The notes below the pieces were generated by a model that was not told the DNA's origin, searched no databases, and worked only from the letters and a program-made list of their open reading frames with translations. Both the position numbers and the translations under genes were made by a program. Below are positions 13,052-20,959 of a stretch of DNA of 28,235 nucleotides, in pieces. Source of the stretch: a virus; the IMG/VR virus record IMGVR_UViG_3300031841_002533, positions 1 to 28,235 of that record. One strand, written 5' to 3'. Within the stretch, counting starts at the first letter, position 1. Each line of letters begins with the position of its first letter.

Positions 13052-13657
13052 TTAGCGATCCCACGCTTCTTTGATTGTTACCCATATGATTGCTTGTACT
13101 TGGTAAGCCTTCAGCTTGCGCTTCTCGGCGATCTCGGCTGTGATTGCTTCTAGTCTGCGGTACTGGATCGGGGTCAATGTCTCCTGACATTGTTTGATCC
13201 CATCGGATGGGCTTAGTAGGCACGCTCGGCAATGCCATTTGTCAATGGTTACGTGCTTAGATGAAAGCCTTCCGACATTCATCGCAAATGCGTGGGTCTT
13301 GGGCGATTTCGCGGTCAATTGCACGCCATCGCTCAGGATCCGCCAAGCCTTGCGCTTATTGGCTCCGTACGTACAGACATTGAAGGTATCAATGCCTAGT
13401 CCGTTAACATATGCGTGTACCATTGCGTTCGCATCGAACTTGTTTCGCTCCCATTTGTTATTCGGGGAGAGCGCCGAGATTACTCCCGCCGCCGTGTACT
13501 TCTCAATGCCGTACTCCTTTGCCAATTGCTTGGCAAATTTTTGGGCATCCTTGTACCAAGACTTGCCATCTCGGACATTGACTCGGCTGGCTTTGTTAAG
13601 CCAAGCCGTTAGGTTTTCTCGGATCTCATCATCCGATGTGCTTATGATTCTGTTCAT
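13052..13657 (-). CDS. Conserved phage protein, DUF7178-like
   Basis: 201 aa. The pattern GVISALSPNNKWERNKFDAN, ANKRKAWRIL, KTHAFAMNVG, VTIDKWHCRACL and a final KAYQVQAIIWVTIKEAW resembles a phage family I know as DUF7178, whose helical layout recalls helix-hairpin-helix base-excision glycosylases (invariant Asp in VTIDKW). A DNA-repair or modified-base role is therefore possible but unproven. The start overlaps the previous stop as TAATG. It sits in the same operon as the methyltransferase. Confidence 0.6.
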   Translation of the reverse strand: MNRIISTSDDEIRENLTAWLNKASRVNVRDGKSWYKDAQKFAKQLAKEYGIEKYTAAGVISALSPNNKWERNKFDANAMVHAYVNGLGIDTFNVCTYGANKRKAWRILSDGVQLTAKSPKTHAFAMNVGRLSSKHVTIDKWHCRACLLSPSDGIKQCQETLTPIQYRRLEAITAEIAEKRKLKAYQVQAIIWVTIKEAWDR

Positions 13658-13881
13658 TATTTCTTTCTGATGTAGATTGCTAACTCCTTGGCTTCATCCA
13701 ATGGAATTGATGGGCGGATTCCCCAAGGTGTCTTGGGCTTTCTGCCTCGTGGTACGATCTTGTATTTCGAGCCACAAGCCTTTGCTTGTTGGCGCAGTGT
13801 CTTGATTAGATCCCATCCGGCTCCGTTATTAGGAACCTTTATGAGATAATCGTGCTCATATGTTTTCGTTTTTGTTTTCAT
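13657..13881 (-). CDS. Small basic hypothetical protein
   Basis: 74 aa. The sequence is basic, with KYKIVPRGRKPKTPWGIRPS in the centre, suggesting nucleic-acid contact, and a final helix (LDEAKELAIYIRKK). The stop overlaps the next ATG as TAATG. The leader AGTACAATG lacks a Shine-Dalgarno sequence. No family recognised. Confidence 0.6.
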   Translation of the reverse strand: MKTKTKTYEHDYLIKVPNNGAGWDLIKTLRQQAKACGSKYKIVPRGRKPKTPWGIRPSIPLDEAKELAIYIRKK

Positions 13882-13911
13882 TGTACTGTTTAGCTAAGGT
13901 GCCTGCTGCCA

Positions 13912-14310
13912 TTAGGCAAAGCAGGCTAAATATCGGTGCGCCAGGATTTCACTCCTTCCGTTTCGTGTACTTAGAAGTACGGATGAACACCTTTTGACTG
14001 TTTTGGTGTCATTTGACCAAAGCCTAAAGGAATTGTACTTGTACGGATTGTATACGATCTTTACGTCCCAAAAGAGTTGGGGTCGCTCATCTATAAATCC
14101 GACCACAAATGCGTGCACATTTTTCTTTTTCTCCTTGAGGACTCGATTCCTGCCAGCCTGATTGACCTTGAAGGTCGCGTTCCTTAGAGCAATTCGATCA
14201 GTGTGACCGACCACTAGCCCGCGCTGCTGTATGGAGTACAGATTTCGGTGCAGATTCCAGTACACTTTGACTGGCAGATTTGGGTCAAATGGATTGCGTG
14301 TTCGTTTCAT
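13912..14310 (-). CDS. Conserved phage protein (VYWNLHR type), function unknown
   Basis: 132 aa. LPVKVYWNLHRNLYSIQQRGLVV, then VNQAGRNRVLKEKKKNVHAFVVG, matches a hypothetical protein family that I recall from many marine and freshwater phages. The protein is very basic and beta-rich. It is translated with the upstream gene through an ATGA overlap. A 30-bp gap separates it from the next gene. Confidence 0.65.
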   Translation of the reverse strand: MKRTRNPFDPNLPVKVYWNLHRNLYSIQQRGLVVGHTDRIALRNATFKVNQAGRNRVLKEKKKNVHAFVVGFIDERPQLFWDVKIVYNPYKYNSFRLWSNDTKTVKRCSSVLLSTRNGRSEILAHRYLACFA

Positions 14311-14540
14311 CCCACGATTGAAGCTTGGCGGATTGCTGTAGGTGTGAAGGACAATCCAAGTGACTCGAGCGATATGGTTGCCCTGATGGTCACATTTTCC
14401 GTTGCTTTGCGTGCAACCTTGCGTGCCGCCTTAGCCTTTGCTTTAGCCTGAGCGGGGCAATTGAGATTGCGGCTTGCGTATCCTTTGGACGCGTTCCATT
14501 CCCATTTGCGATTCTTTGGCGTGTAGGTATTGTAGTTCAT
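14307..14540 (-). CDS. First gene of the - strand module; small basic Ala/Lys-rich protein
   Basis: 77 aa. The centre is an Ala/Lys/Arg helix (AQAKAKAKAARKVARKA, residues ~30-46), histone-H1-like in composition, flanked by an aromatic N-terminus and a Thr/Ser/Ile-rich tail. Its ATGA overlap with the next gene supports it. The upstream region has strong hairpins (14579-14656) and presumably the early promoter. Possible role: DNA binding or compaction; inference only. Confidence 0.55.
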   Translation of the reverse strand: MNYNTYTPKNRKWEWNASKGYASRNLNCPAQAKAKAKAARKVARKATENVTIRATISLESLGLSFTPTAIRQASIVG

Positions 14541-14578
14541 ATTATTCGTGCAAACTTGGTTGGCTGAATTGCCGTAAC

Positions 14579-14656
14579 GGTACCGCCACGGGAAGGCGTT
14601 TGCGTGGTACCATTGCAGGGAGCTATCGGTCGCTTGTGCTCCTACGCGCTCCCTGC
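14579..14656. repeat. Two strong inverted repeats in the leader of the - operon
   Basis: GGTACC..ACG (14579-14590) pairs with CGTGGTACC (14603-14611). GCAGGGAGC (14615-14623) pairs perfectly with GCTCCCTGC (14648-14656) across 24 nt. Both lie within 40-120 nt upstream of the first - gene, as expected for a 5' leader or operator region. Confidence 0.5.
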
Positions 14657-15185
14657 TGAAAAACTAGGTTGCTAGTCCAATTTTTCTTTTATGCTTTCAA
14701 TCCCCAAACGATCTTTACAGATCGCCTCGCGGGACTCGACAAATTTAAATCGAGCGTGCAAAGCCTCCATTTTTCAGCAATGCAACTTCCTTGAAGATCG
14801 CAAATTCTCCGCGCGGTTTCATTCAAAAAGCTGTTTCAAGCAAGTTCCACAAGTGGCGCTTCTTTCGGCTTCCGCCTTAACCCAAAAGTGAGCTTTTCAA
14901 ACTAGATCGCATTTCAAAGGTGCTATGTAAAAGAACTTCGTATTTAAACGATGCCAATATAAATGCACATTCCACCAAGCACGTCGATAACTTTTTTAAC
15001 TTTTTTACTTAGAAAAGTGTAAGATATTGAACAGCAACGATTTGCGAACGAAAAAACTTTCAAATTGAGCCCCAAAACCTATTCTTTTCACCGTTTGGAA
15101 ATGGGGATTTGCAGTAAATTGACTCCAAAGTGATGCGCTGAATGTATCTGACTCACAGAAAGAAAAACGCAATCCGCGCGCGAAA
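14657..15185. other. Intergenic stretch without a convincing gene
   Basis: About 530 bp. Short frames are present but none looks like a protein or has a good start. The right half is A/T-rich with T-tracts (around 14992-15008). Small dyads occur, such as CGATC/GATCG near 14710. The early - promoter probably lies here or nearer the gene, but I could not pick it with confidence. Confidence 0.5.
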
Positions 15186-15346
15186 CGTATCCATTTTCTG
15201 AATACACGTATCCACTTTTCCAATACACTGCGCAACGTATCCGGATTTTGAATACACGTATCCACTTTCTGAATACGTATCCAAATCCTGAATACACGTA
15301 TCAAGATTCTCGATACACTTCCTGGCGTATCCAAATCCTGAATACA
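15186..15346. repeat. Seven-unit array of 21-bp dyad repeats (iteron-like)
   Basis: Each unit is CGTATCC-N7-GAATACA or a close variant, and the two halves are themselves an imperfect inverted repeat (consensus YGTATYC-N7-GRATACR). Units start at 15186, 15207, 15236, 15257, 15276, 15297 and 15326, so spacings are 21, 29, 21, 19, 21, 29. Units 5, 6 and 7 lie exactly 90 bp from units 1, 2 and 3: a 90-bp segment was duplicated. With the A/T-rich tract just to the right, this looks like a replication origin. A multi-site operator or a partition centromere are alternatives. Confidence 0.7.
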
Positions 15347-15367
15347 GCAATGAGGGGTGGGGGTGGT

Positions 15368-15424
15368 TCAAAATGCAAAATCATTTTATATTTATATACA
15401 TAAATCGAGCCCTAAAAAAATATC
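15368..15424. other. A/T-rich tract beside the dyad array
   Basis: A run of almost pure A/T (for example TCATTTTATATTTATATACA) lies 20 bp right of the repeat array. Iteron origins typically place such an easily melted element next to the repeats. Confidence 0.5.
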
Positions 15425-15467
15425 CCCCTCAAGGGCTCTTAGCCACCAGCCCCCAAGGCTGGGTGGC
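15407..15467. repeat. Two hairpins bordering the A/T-rich tract
   Basis: GAGCCCT/AGGGCTC (15407-15438, 18-nt loop) and GCCACCAGCC paired with GGCTGGGTGGC with one bulge (15442-15467). Both are GC-rich, and the second has a 5-nt loop. They could terminate transcription from either side or form part of the origin. Confidence 0.5.
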
Positions 15468-15761
15468 GCGTACTGGCGATTAGCTCCTTATGAGCAGATA
15501 CAGCTTCGCTATGCTGCGAAGCATCTGTGACATAGACCAAAGGGTCGGACTAGGTATTATCGAAGAGTCATCCATAAGTCACAGGCATTATTTTAAGCTG
15601 CCCTTCACGCTACTTCAGGGGCAGCAACCTATACCGCGCGTGGTGTCCCCCTGTTCCCAGGAGTCCATTATCCTAACGCAGTGCCGTGTAGTTTATTGTC
15701 ATACGAGTGGCTATCCTCGGAGATCGTTCTCACCCGCATTGGGGCTTACCTCTGGACTATG
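15468..15761. other. Structured, apparently non-coding stretch before the packaging genes
   Basis: About 290 bp. A + strand frame of 104 codons exists but does not read like a protein. Hairpins: CAGAT/ATCTG enclosing GCTTCGC/GCGAAGC (15495-15527, bulge of 3) and GCTGCCC/GGGCAGC (15597-15625, 15-nt loop). Its place just ahead of TerS fits a packaging (pac or cos) site or a leader RNA, but no signature proves either. Confidence 0.4.
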
Positions 15762-15770
15762 TGATAGTAT
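15762..15770 (+). promoter_or_regulatory. Extended -10 promoter for the packaging operon
   Basis: TGATAGTAT fits TGnTATAAT with two mismatches; no convincing -35. It lies 80 bp before the chosen TerS start, the only long gap at the head of the + module. Confidence 0.4.
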
Positions 15771-15828
15771 CATACCATACCTGCCAAGCCTCTGGGTCAA
15801 GTGATTTTTTATGGTTGACGTACATATG

Positions 15829-15851
15829 ATAATGAGATTCAGTCTCATTAT
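15829..15851 (+). promoter_or_regulatory. Perfect inverted repeat overlapping the TerS start codon
   Basis: ATAATGAGA-TTCAG-TCTCATTAT: 9-bp perfect arms and a 5-nt loop, with the first two bases of the ATG at 15850 inside the right arm. In RNA it would hide the start codon; in DNA it could be an operator downstream of the promoter. Confidence 0.55.
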
Positions 15852-16419
15852 GGAACAGGAGGATCACAACAAGCAGCAGTTAATGGAGGGCATCAAGGAT
15901 GCCATCGAGCAGGTTGTTTCGGTGAAGGAGCTCCAGCAGATCAAGAGCCTCTCCGTGTACAATCCCGACAAGGTGGCAAAGATGCTTTACCTGTACAGTA
16001 AGGGAACAAGCCAGACCGCACTGGTCAAGAAGTACGGCTACTCAAGGCAAACAGTTCTAAATGTTCTAGTGGATTATGCTGACCATCTTGGTCGCCTTCG
16101 GGACATAGCCGGCAAGATATCGGCGAAGAACTATATGAACATATCCTCCCTGGAGGAGGATCTGATTGAGAAGGTGCGCGACAAGATGGAGACGGATCCT
16201 GAGTTCGATGTCACCTTTAGGGATCTCAAGGAACTTTCAATAGCCAAGGCTAACTCATTCCGTGAGGCTATGACCTCCCGCGGGGAGGCAAGCCAGATCA
16301 CCGAGGATCGGCAAGTAATAACCCAGCAGGACTACGAGGAGACCCTAGCTGCCGCTAGGTCCCGCATCGAAAAGATGAAGAGTGCTGAAGTAATAGAGGT
16401 GGAGGATACCAGTGACTGA
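15850..16419 (+). CDS. terS: Terminase small subunit-like HTH protein
   Basis: 189 aa from the ATG at 15850. An ATG at 15811 would add 13 atypical residues (MVDVHMIMRFSLI) and place the perfect inverted repeat inside the gene, so the later start is preferred but not certain. Residues ~45-85 hold a helix-turn-helix (AKMLYLYSKGTSQTALVKKYGYSRQTVLNVLVDYADHLG). The region NYMNISSLEEDLIEKVRDKM, then VTFRDLKELSIAKANS, resembles phage proteins encoded just before TerL. It should recognise the packaging site and stimulate TerL. The C-terminus is acidic. It overlaps the next gene by 8 nt. Confidence 0.75.
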   Translation: MEQEDHNKQQLMEGIKDAIEQVVSVKELQQIKSLSVYNPDKVAKMLYLYSKGTSQTALVKKYGYSRQTVLNVLVDYADHLGRLRDIAGKISAKNYMNISSLEEDLIEKVRDKMETDPEFDVTFRDLKELSIAKANSFREAMTSRGEASQITEDRQVITQQDYEETLAAARSRIEKMKSAEVIEVEDTSD

Positions 16420-16645
16420 TGACCTAGATGACAAGCAGGACGTGTACGAGAAGCTTCGGGCAATAATGTCCGAGCACTTTGATAGCTTCTGTTTCATTGT
16501 AATGAACGAAAGGGGTGACCTGTACTATGATTACACCAACTTTCGGGTAGGTCGAATGCTGATGAGTGAAGCCCAGAATGAGCTTAAATCCGAGATGGAG
16601 GACTGCGAGCTAATGTGGTTCGACGACGATGATCTGGATGACTAG
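16412..16645 (+). CDS. Small acidic protein between terminase subunits
   Basis: 77 aa starting at GTG, with GGAGGA 5-6 nt upstream, one of the clearest Shine-Dalgarno sites here. The sequence is acidic (MTDDLDDKQD at the start, WFDDDDLDD at the end) with a central block EHFDSFCFIVMNERGDLYYDYTN that I recall from similarly placed phage genes. Function unknown; perhaps a DNA mimic or packaging regulator, by analogy only. Confidence 0.75.
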   Translation: MTDDLDDKQDVYEKLRAIMSEHFDSFCFIVMNERGDLYYDYTNFRVGRMLMSEAQNELKSEMEDCELMWFDDDDLDD

Positions 16646-16656
16646 GAGGAATAACT

Positions 16657-16788
16657 ATGGGAAAAGGATGCGCACCACGAAAGGGTCATAACCCAGAGAA
16701 GCAAAGCAAGAACCACGACAGCATTGATTGGTCAAAGAAGCCCACTGATCGCAAGATCAAGGTACGGGTGAACGGCAAAGAGGTTTAA
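16657..16788 (+). CDS. 43-aa conserved phage protein next to TerL
   Basis: MGKGCAPRKGHNPEKQSKNH and then DSIDWSKK, ending KVRVNGKEV. It is strongly basic, and the opening is a pattern I recall from small proteins encoded just before TerL in related phages. GGAGGA lies 6 nt before the ATG. Its TAA shares its last A with the TerL start (TAATG), so TerL translation is probably coupled to it. Function unknown; its charge suggests nucleic-acid contact. Confidence 0.75.
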   Translation: MGKGCAPRKGHNPEKQSKNHDSIDWSKKPTDRKIKVRVNGKEV

Positions 16789-18452
16789 TGGAACTGACCT
16801 TCACAGATCATCCCTGCCTACCATCTCCTTCTGACGAGGAGATTGTAATACTGGCTGAGAAGGATCCAAAGCTGCTTGAGCAGCTGTATCTGGCTCACGA
16901 GGGAAGGATCAAGGCAAGTACCGATGACCCAGTACGTCACGGCTTCGATCTGCCAGGATGGGAGCGCGTACGGAGCGCACTGGAGGAGTTCAATGAGTGC
17001 CTTGCCCTAGGGGGCAATCGATCAGGTAAAACAACTGGATGTGCCAAGCTGGTAATGCAGGCTGTCTCCGAGAATACTGATGGTCATATTGTTTGCTTCT
17101 CCCAGAATGCTGATACATCAGTGAAGGTTCAGCAAGCTGCCATCTGGGAAATGATGCCCAAGGAGTTCAAGAAGAAGACCAAGAGCATCGAGGGATACAT
17201 CAATTACAGTATGCAGAATGGGTTCACTGGGAGTTCATTCATCTTCCCTGATACCAGAACCCGCGTGGACTTCAAGACCTACACGCAGTTCAGTAACAAT
17301 TCCACAATCCTTGAGGGATTCGAGTTCGGCTTCAAGAAGCCCGGAATCAAGGCTGGTCAGAACAGCAATATCGGAGCCTGGCTTGACGAGTACCTTGGTG
17401 ATGCCGCACTGGTCAATACGCTGAGGTTCCGTCTAGCAACGCGGGACTCCAAGATGGTAATCGGGTTCACTCCCATTGATGGATACACTCCATTCATAGC
17501 TGATTACCTCAAGAATGCCGAGACACTCCAGACCCGCCCAGCCGAACTGCTGGACGGGAAGCCAGTACCCACCGCTCAGTACAGTCCATCGCGGGACGCG
17601 GCCGTTGTTTACCTGCACTCCGACGAGAATCCATTCGGCGGATACGAGCGTATTGCCAAGGATCTTCAAGGCAGGCCGGAGGACGAAATCAAGGTTCGCG
17701 CATATGGGCTACCCGTAAAGTCGGCGAACTCACTGCTCCCTTACTTCAACACAGAGGTCAATGTCATCAACGAGATACCTAACAAATACGGAATGACCTT
17801 CCCTGATTGCAAGGAATTGACTTGGTACCAGGTGGTTGACCCCGCTGGAGCAAGGAACTACACAATGATCTGGGCTGGGGTATCGCAGACTGGCGAGGTG
17901 TTCATACGCAGGGAGTGGCCCGATAGGGCTACCTACGGGGAATGGGCATTGTTCGGCGACCCCAAGTGGAAGTACGGACCAGCCTCCAAGAAGATTGGTC
18001 TAAACGTCGAAGGGTACTGCGAACTTTTCAATGAAATTGAGGAGGAGCTGGGAATAGAGGTAACCGAGAGGATCGGTGACTCCCGCTTCTTTGCTAGGGA
18101 GAATGAGAACAATGATGACCTGTTCACGGCCTTCTATGACTACGGGGTGAGCTTCATTCCGTCCAGTGGTGTAATGGAGGAGCAGGGCATTGCTGCCCTT
18201 GATGACTGGTTTAACTACAATCCAAACGTAGGCATCGATGAGGCCAACCGACCAATCTGTTTTATTCACAGTGACTGCGGAAATCTCATCGACAGCTTAA
18301 TTAACTATAACTCACAAGGAAAAGCCGACGAAGCCCTAAAGGACTTCTTCGACGTTATCCGATACTTACGGATGTCCAACGGAGGAGAAGGACCGGACTA
18401 CCTTTCCAGTACTTCGATGCTAACAACCAAGAAAAACAAAGGAGGATACTGA
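16788..18452 (+). CDS. terL: Terminase large subunit
   Basis: 554 aa. The ATPase domain shows Walker A at 75-83 (GGNRSGKTT, Lys81) and Walker B/catalytic Glu at 198-202 (WLDEY). The C-terminal RNase H-like nuclease has the expected metal-binding acidic residues: Asp351 in VVDPAG, Asp431 in IGDSR and Asp522 in FFDVIRY. It should drive DNA into the prohead through the portal and cut the concatemer. The start is fixed by the TAATG overlap; AGAGG is just upstream. It is followed one base after the stop by the next gene. Confidence 0.95.
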   Translation: MELTFTDHPCLPSPSDEEIVILAEKDPKLLEQLYLAHEGRIKASTDDPVRHGFDLPGWERVRSALEEFNECLALGGNRSGKTTGCAKLVMQAVSENTDGHIVCFSQNADTSVKVQQAAIWEMMPKEFKKKTKSIEGYINYSMQNGFTGSSFIFPDTRTRVDFKTYTQFSNNSTILEGFEFGFKKPGIKAGQNSNIGAWLDEYLGDAALVNTLRFRLATRDSKMVIGFTPIDGYTPFIADYLKNAETLQTRPAELLDGKPVPTAQYSPSRDAAVVYLHSDENPFGGYERIAKDLQGRPEDEIKVRAYGLPVKSANSLLPYFNTEVNVINEIPNKYGMTFPDCKELTWYQVVDPAGARNYTMIWAGVSQTGEVFIRREWPDRATYGEWALFGDPKWKYGPASKKIGLNVEGYCELFNEIEEELGIEVTERIGDSRFFARENENNDDLFTAFYDYGVSFIPSSGVMEEQGIAALDDWFNYNPNVGIDEANRPICFIHSDCGNLIDSLINYNSQGKADEALKDFFDVIRYLRMSNGGEGPDYLSSTSMLTTKKNKGGY

Positions 18453-18453
18453 T

Positions 18454-18828
18454 ATGGCTAAGAAAAGACTATCGGCTCTAGCAAAGGAGTACGGTATTAC
18501 ATTTGACGAAATCCACGAGATTGTAATGAACAACCTCGAAGAGGATATGGTTACGGGCAAAGGTAAGAACCTTTGGCTCTCGGAGGAGGGACAGGTACTG
18601 ATCGATGACTTGATCCCTATGGTAAGTATTCACAGGGGTATCGTTGTGGCTCAAGCACCGAACCCAAGGTACGTAATGGTTAAGACCAAGGAGGACACAA
18701 GGAAGATACCAGTGCAGATTCCGCTTGCCCTGTCTGGTAAACTTACAGGTAAGGTAATTTACTTCGAGGCTGACCATTCAGGTCAGCAGCCTAAGTTTAA
18801 ATGGATCAAGGCGCCCAAACGACAATAG
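18454..18828 (+). CDS. Hypothetical protein between TerL and portal
   Basis: 124 aa. The N-terminus (KKRLSALAKEYGITFDEIHEIV) is a small helical domain like the IF2 N-terminal fold. A linker (GKGKNLWLSEEGQVLIDDLI) leads to a beta-rich C-terminus (GIVVAQAPNPRYVMVKTKED). AGGAGG lies 8 nt before the ATG, so it is well translated. Position between packaging motor and portal suggests a packaging or head role; unproven. Confidence 0.75.
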   Translation: MAKKRLSALAKEYGITFDEIHEIVMNNLEEDMVTGKGKNLWLSEEGQVLIDDLIPMVSIHRGIVVAQAPNPRYVMVKTKEDTRKIPVQIPLALSGKLTGKVIYFEADHSGQQPKFKWIKAPKRQ

Positions 18829-18842
18829 AGCCTTGCTAGGTA

Positions 18843-18851
18843 TGATATATT
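18843..18851 (+). promoter_or_regulatory. Extended -10 promoter before the portal gene
   Basis: TGATATATT (TGnTATATT), with no -35. The last base is 11 nt from the portal ATG, predicting a leader of about 4 nt. Identical to the element on the - strand at 6649-6657. Confidence 0.55.
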
Positions 18852-18861
18852 AGTAGCATTT

Positions 18862-20958
18862 ATGGAAAACGAAAATATTTCTAAGGCATTAACCTATGCC
18901 GAAAAGAAGCCCAGCATTGAAACGTTGCGCTACGCTTATGACCAAACCGTAACGGAGCTGGAGTCATATTTCGATTTATGCCGTACGAGCTACGATGATC
19001 GACGCAATTGGTGGCCCGGCAAGAGCCGTGACCACCGCAAGCACGGAGCTGACGCATTTCCTTGGGAGGGTGCATCAGATATGGAAAGCCACGTCATCGA
19101 TGAGCGCATTACTCGTCTAGTGTCGTTGTTTGTTGCTTCACTGAACCGAGCCAATGTACGCGCGTTCCCTACCGAGGTATCCGATATCGGTAGGGCTAAA
19201 CTTGTTTCAAGCTTCCTAAAGTGGATGGTATCCAGCGGATACATTCCGCGATTCGCCCGCGAGATGGAACTAGGCGCTAATTACCTCCTTGAGCGCGGTA
19301 TCCTTATTACTTACGTGGGCTGGCACAGAGAGGATCGATCATTCCTACAGGAACTGGACCTACAGCAAATAGCCAGCATTGCCCCAGAGATCGCGGAACT
19401 GATCCAATCGGGTGAAGCCGATGATACATTGGTTGAGCTAATGAAGGGAACATTTCCAGGCGTTACAACAAAAAGAGCCAAATCAGCACTCAAAACATTA
19501 CGCAAAAAAGGGGTAGCTAAATTGCCAGTTGTGCGCCGACAAATTGATGCGCCAGAGGTTAAGACCCTTGCACCCGATGGGGACTTCTTCTTCCCCCCGT
19601 ACGTGACAGATCCGCAGCGAGCGCCTTACTGCTTCTGGAAAACTTACTACACACCTCAGGAATTGCAAAACAAGGTGCTTACCGATGACTGGGATCAAAG
19701 TTTCGTTGATTACATCATTGAACATTACCGAGGCGTTAACACCGACAGCATTGAGCGCGAGCAGGAAGGTCGCCGCAGCACTGGACTCACGGACAATGCC
19801 TACGAGGCAAACGAACTGATTGAGCTTATTCACGGATACCAAAGACTGGTTGACCCAGAGGATGGAGCCGAAGGAATCTACTGCACTGTATTTCACCGCA
19901 ATTTCAGTGGAAACGATCAAGCACAGGGATTTGCTAAGTTCGAGCTACTGAACGGATACGAGGACTACCCAGTCGTGGTAACCAAGCTGTCCGAGGACAG
20001 CAAACGCCTTTATGACACAATGACAGTTCCAGATGTTCTTCGCGGCATCCAGAACCAAGTCAAGGTAGAGCGTGACTCCCGCGTTGATCGTAACAGCGTA
20101 GCAACACTTCCCCCAATTCTTCATCCAGTAGGACAAGCGCCCACGGACTGGGGTCCTGGGCGTATGATCCCATATCGTCGGAAGGGTGACCTGGACTTCG
20201 CGCCTACGCCACCTCCGCCAACTGGATCGATTGAGATTGAGCAAACACTTGAGCAACAGGCTGACCGACTTGTGGGTCTAGACGAGACATCAAGCATCAG
20301 CGGAATCCGAAAGCAGTTCCTTGTTGATAAGTTCCTAAGCCACTCAGCCGAGGTAATGGCTATGGCGTTTAAGTGCTTCCAGCGATTTGGTCCCGACGAA
20401 ATCTTCTTCCGAGTTACTGGCAACGCTAACCCAATGACATTCACAAAGGGCAGCGCGGATGAGAACTTCGACATTATGATCAGCTACGATGTGCTGAACA
20501 CCGATCCAGCCACACAGGAGCAGAAGCTACAGCAGGTTGTTGCATTGACTCAAATGGATCGTAATGGTCGAATCAATATGGACGCATTACTTGATGTTGC
20601 CGCATCAAGCATTGATCCAGTACTTGCTGACAATATCCTTCAGCCAGCACAACAAGCAGCGGAGCAAATCACTAGATTCGTAACGGATGACCTTTCCAAG
20701 ATTTACGCAGGTATGGAAATGCCAGCACGTCCAAATGGTGGTCAAATTGCTATGCAGATCATCAGCCAGTACGCAAACCAGCCGGACATTGCGAAGAGGC
20801 TACAGGAGGATGAGGCTTTTGCGGTTCGTTTGCAGAAGTACGCTGGTCAGTATCAGTTTGCTCAACAGCAGCAAATCAATGCCACACAGTACGGACAGTA
20901 TGGTACATCTGCGGCAAGTGTCGGAAACATCCAGACACAGAACCTTACACAGCAGTAA
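18862..20958 (+). CDS. Portal protein
   Basis: 698 aa, a length typical of podovirus-like portals. The order of features fits the portal family: an N-terminal region with DRRNWWPGKSRDHRKHGADAFPWEGAS, then a long alpha/beta core (PDGDFFFPPYVTDPQRAPY, residues ~235-255), a stem-like helical part (VLRGIQNQVKVERDSRVDRN) and a Gln/Asn-rich C-terminus. Twelve copies should form the vertex through which DNA enters and to which the connector binds. It has no Shine-Dalgarno sequence and appears to be read from its own promoter. The base and codon use match the surrounding head genes. Family identity rests on pattern and position. Confidence 0.85.
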   Translation: MENENISKALTYAEKKPSIETLRYAYDQTVTELESYFDLCRTSYDDRRNWWPGKSRDHRKHGADAFPWEGASDMESHVIDERITRLVSLFVASLNRANVRAFPTEVSDIGRAKLVSSFLKWMVSSGYIPRFAREMELGANYLLERGILITYVGWHREDRSFLQELDLQQIASIAPEIAELIQSGEADDTLVELMKGTFPGVTTKRAKSALKTLRKKGVAKLPVVRRQIDAPEVKTLAPDGDFFFPPYVTDPQRAPYCFWKTYYTPQELQNKVLTDDWDQSFVDYIIEHYRGVNTDSIEREQEGRRSTGLTDNAYEANELIELIHGYQRLVDPEDGAEGIYCTVFHRNFSGNDQAQGFAKFELLNGYEDYPVVVTKLSEDSKRLYDTMTVPDVLRGIQNQVKVERDSRVDRNSVATLPPILHPVGQAPTDWGPGRMIPYRRKGDLDFAPTPPPPTGSIEIEQTLEQQADRLVGLDETSSISGIRKQFLVDKFLSHSAEVMAMAFKCFQRFGPDEIFFRVTGNANPMTFTKGSADENFDIMISYDVLNTDPATQEQKLQQVVALTQMDRNGRINMDALLDVAASSIDPVLADNILQPAQQAAEQITRFVTDDLSKIYAGMEMPARPNGGQIAMQIISQYANQPDIAKRLQEDEAFAVRLQKYAGQYQFAQQQQINATQYGQYGTSAASVGNIQTQNLTQQ

Positions 20959-20959
20959 T

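Noticed and set aside
14691-14891. + strand frame of 66 codons in the intergenic region
   Set aside because: No ribosome site, no family features; lies in A/T-rich control DNA.
15186-15346. CRISPR array
   Set aside because: Units are 21 bp, nearly contiguous, internally palindromic, and lack unique spacers of 30-40 bp; no cas genes.
15005-15371. Three overlapping - strand frames of 69-109 codons across the repeat array
   Set aside because: Their sequence (repeating YSGFGY, RVFRIWIRI and WIRVF) is simply the 21-bp repeat translated in each frame; no start site or family resemblance.
15490-15804. + strand frame of 104 codons before TerS
   Set aside because: Contains hairpins and the promoter, has no ribosome site, and its composition is unlike any protein.
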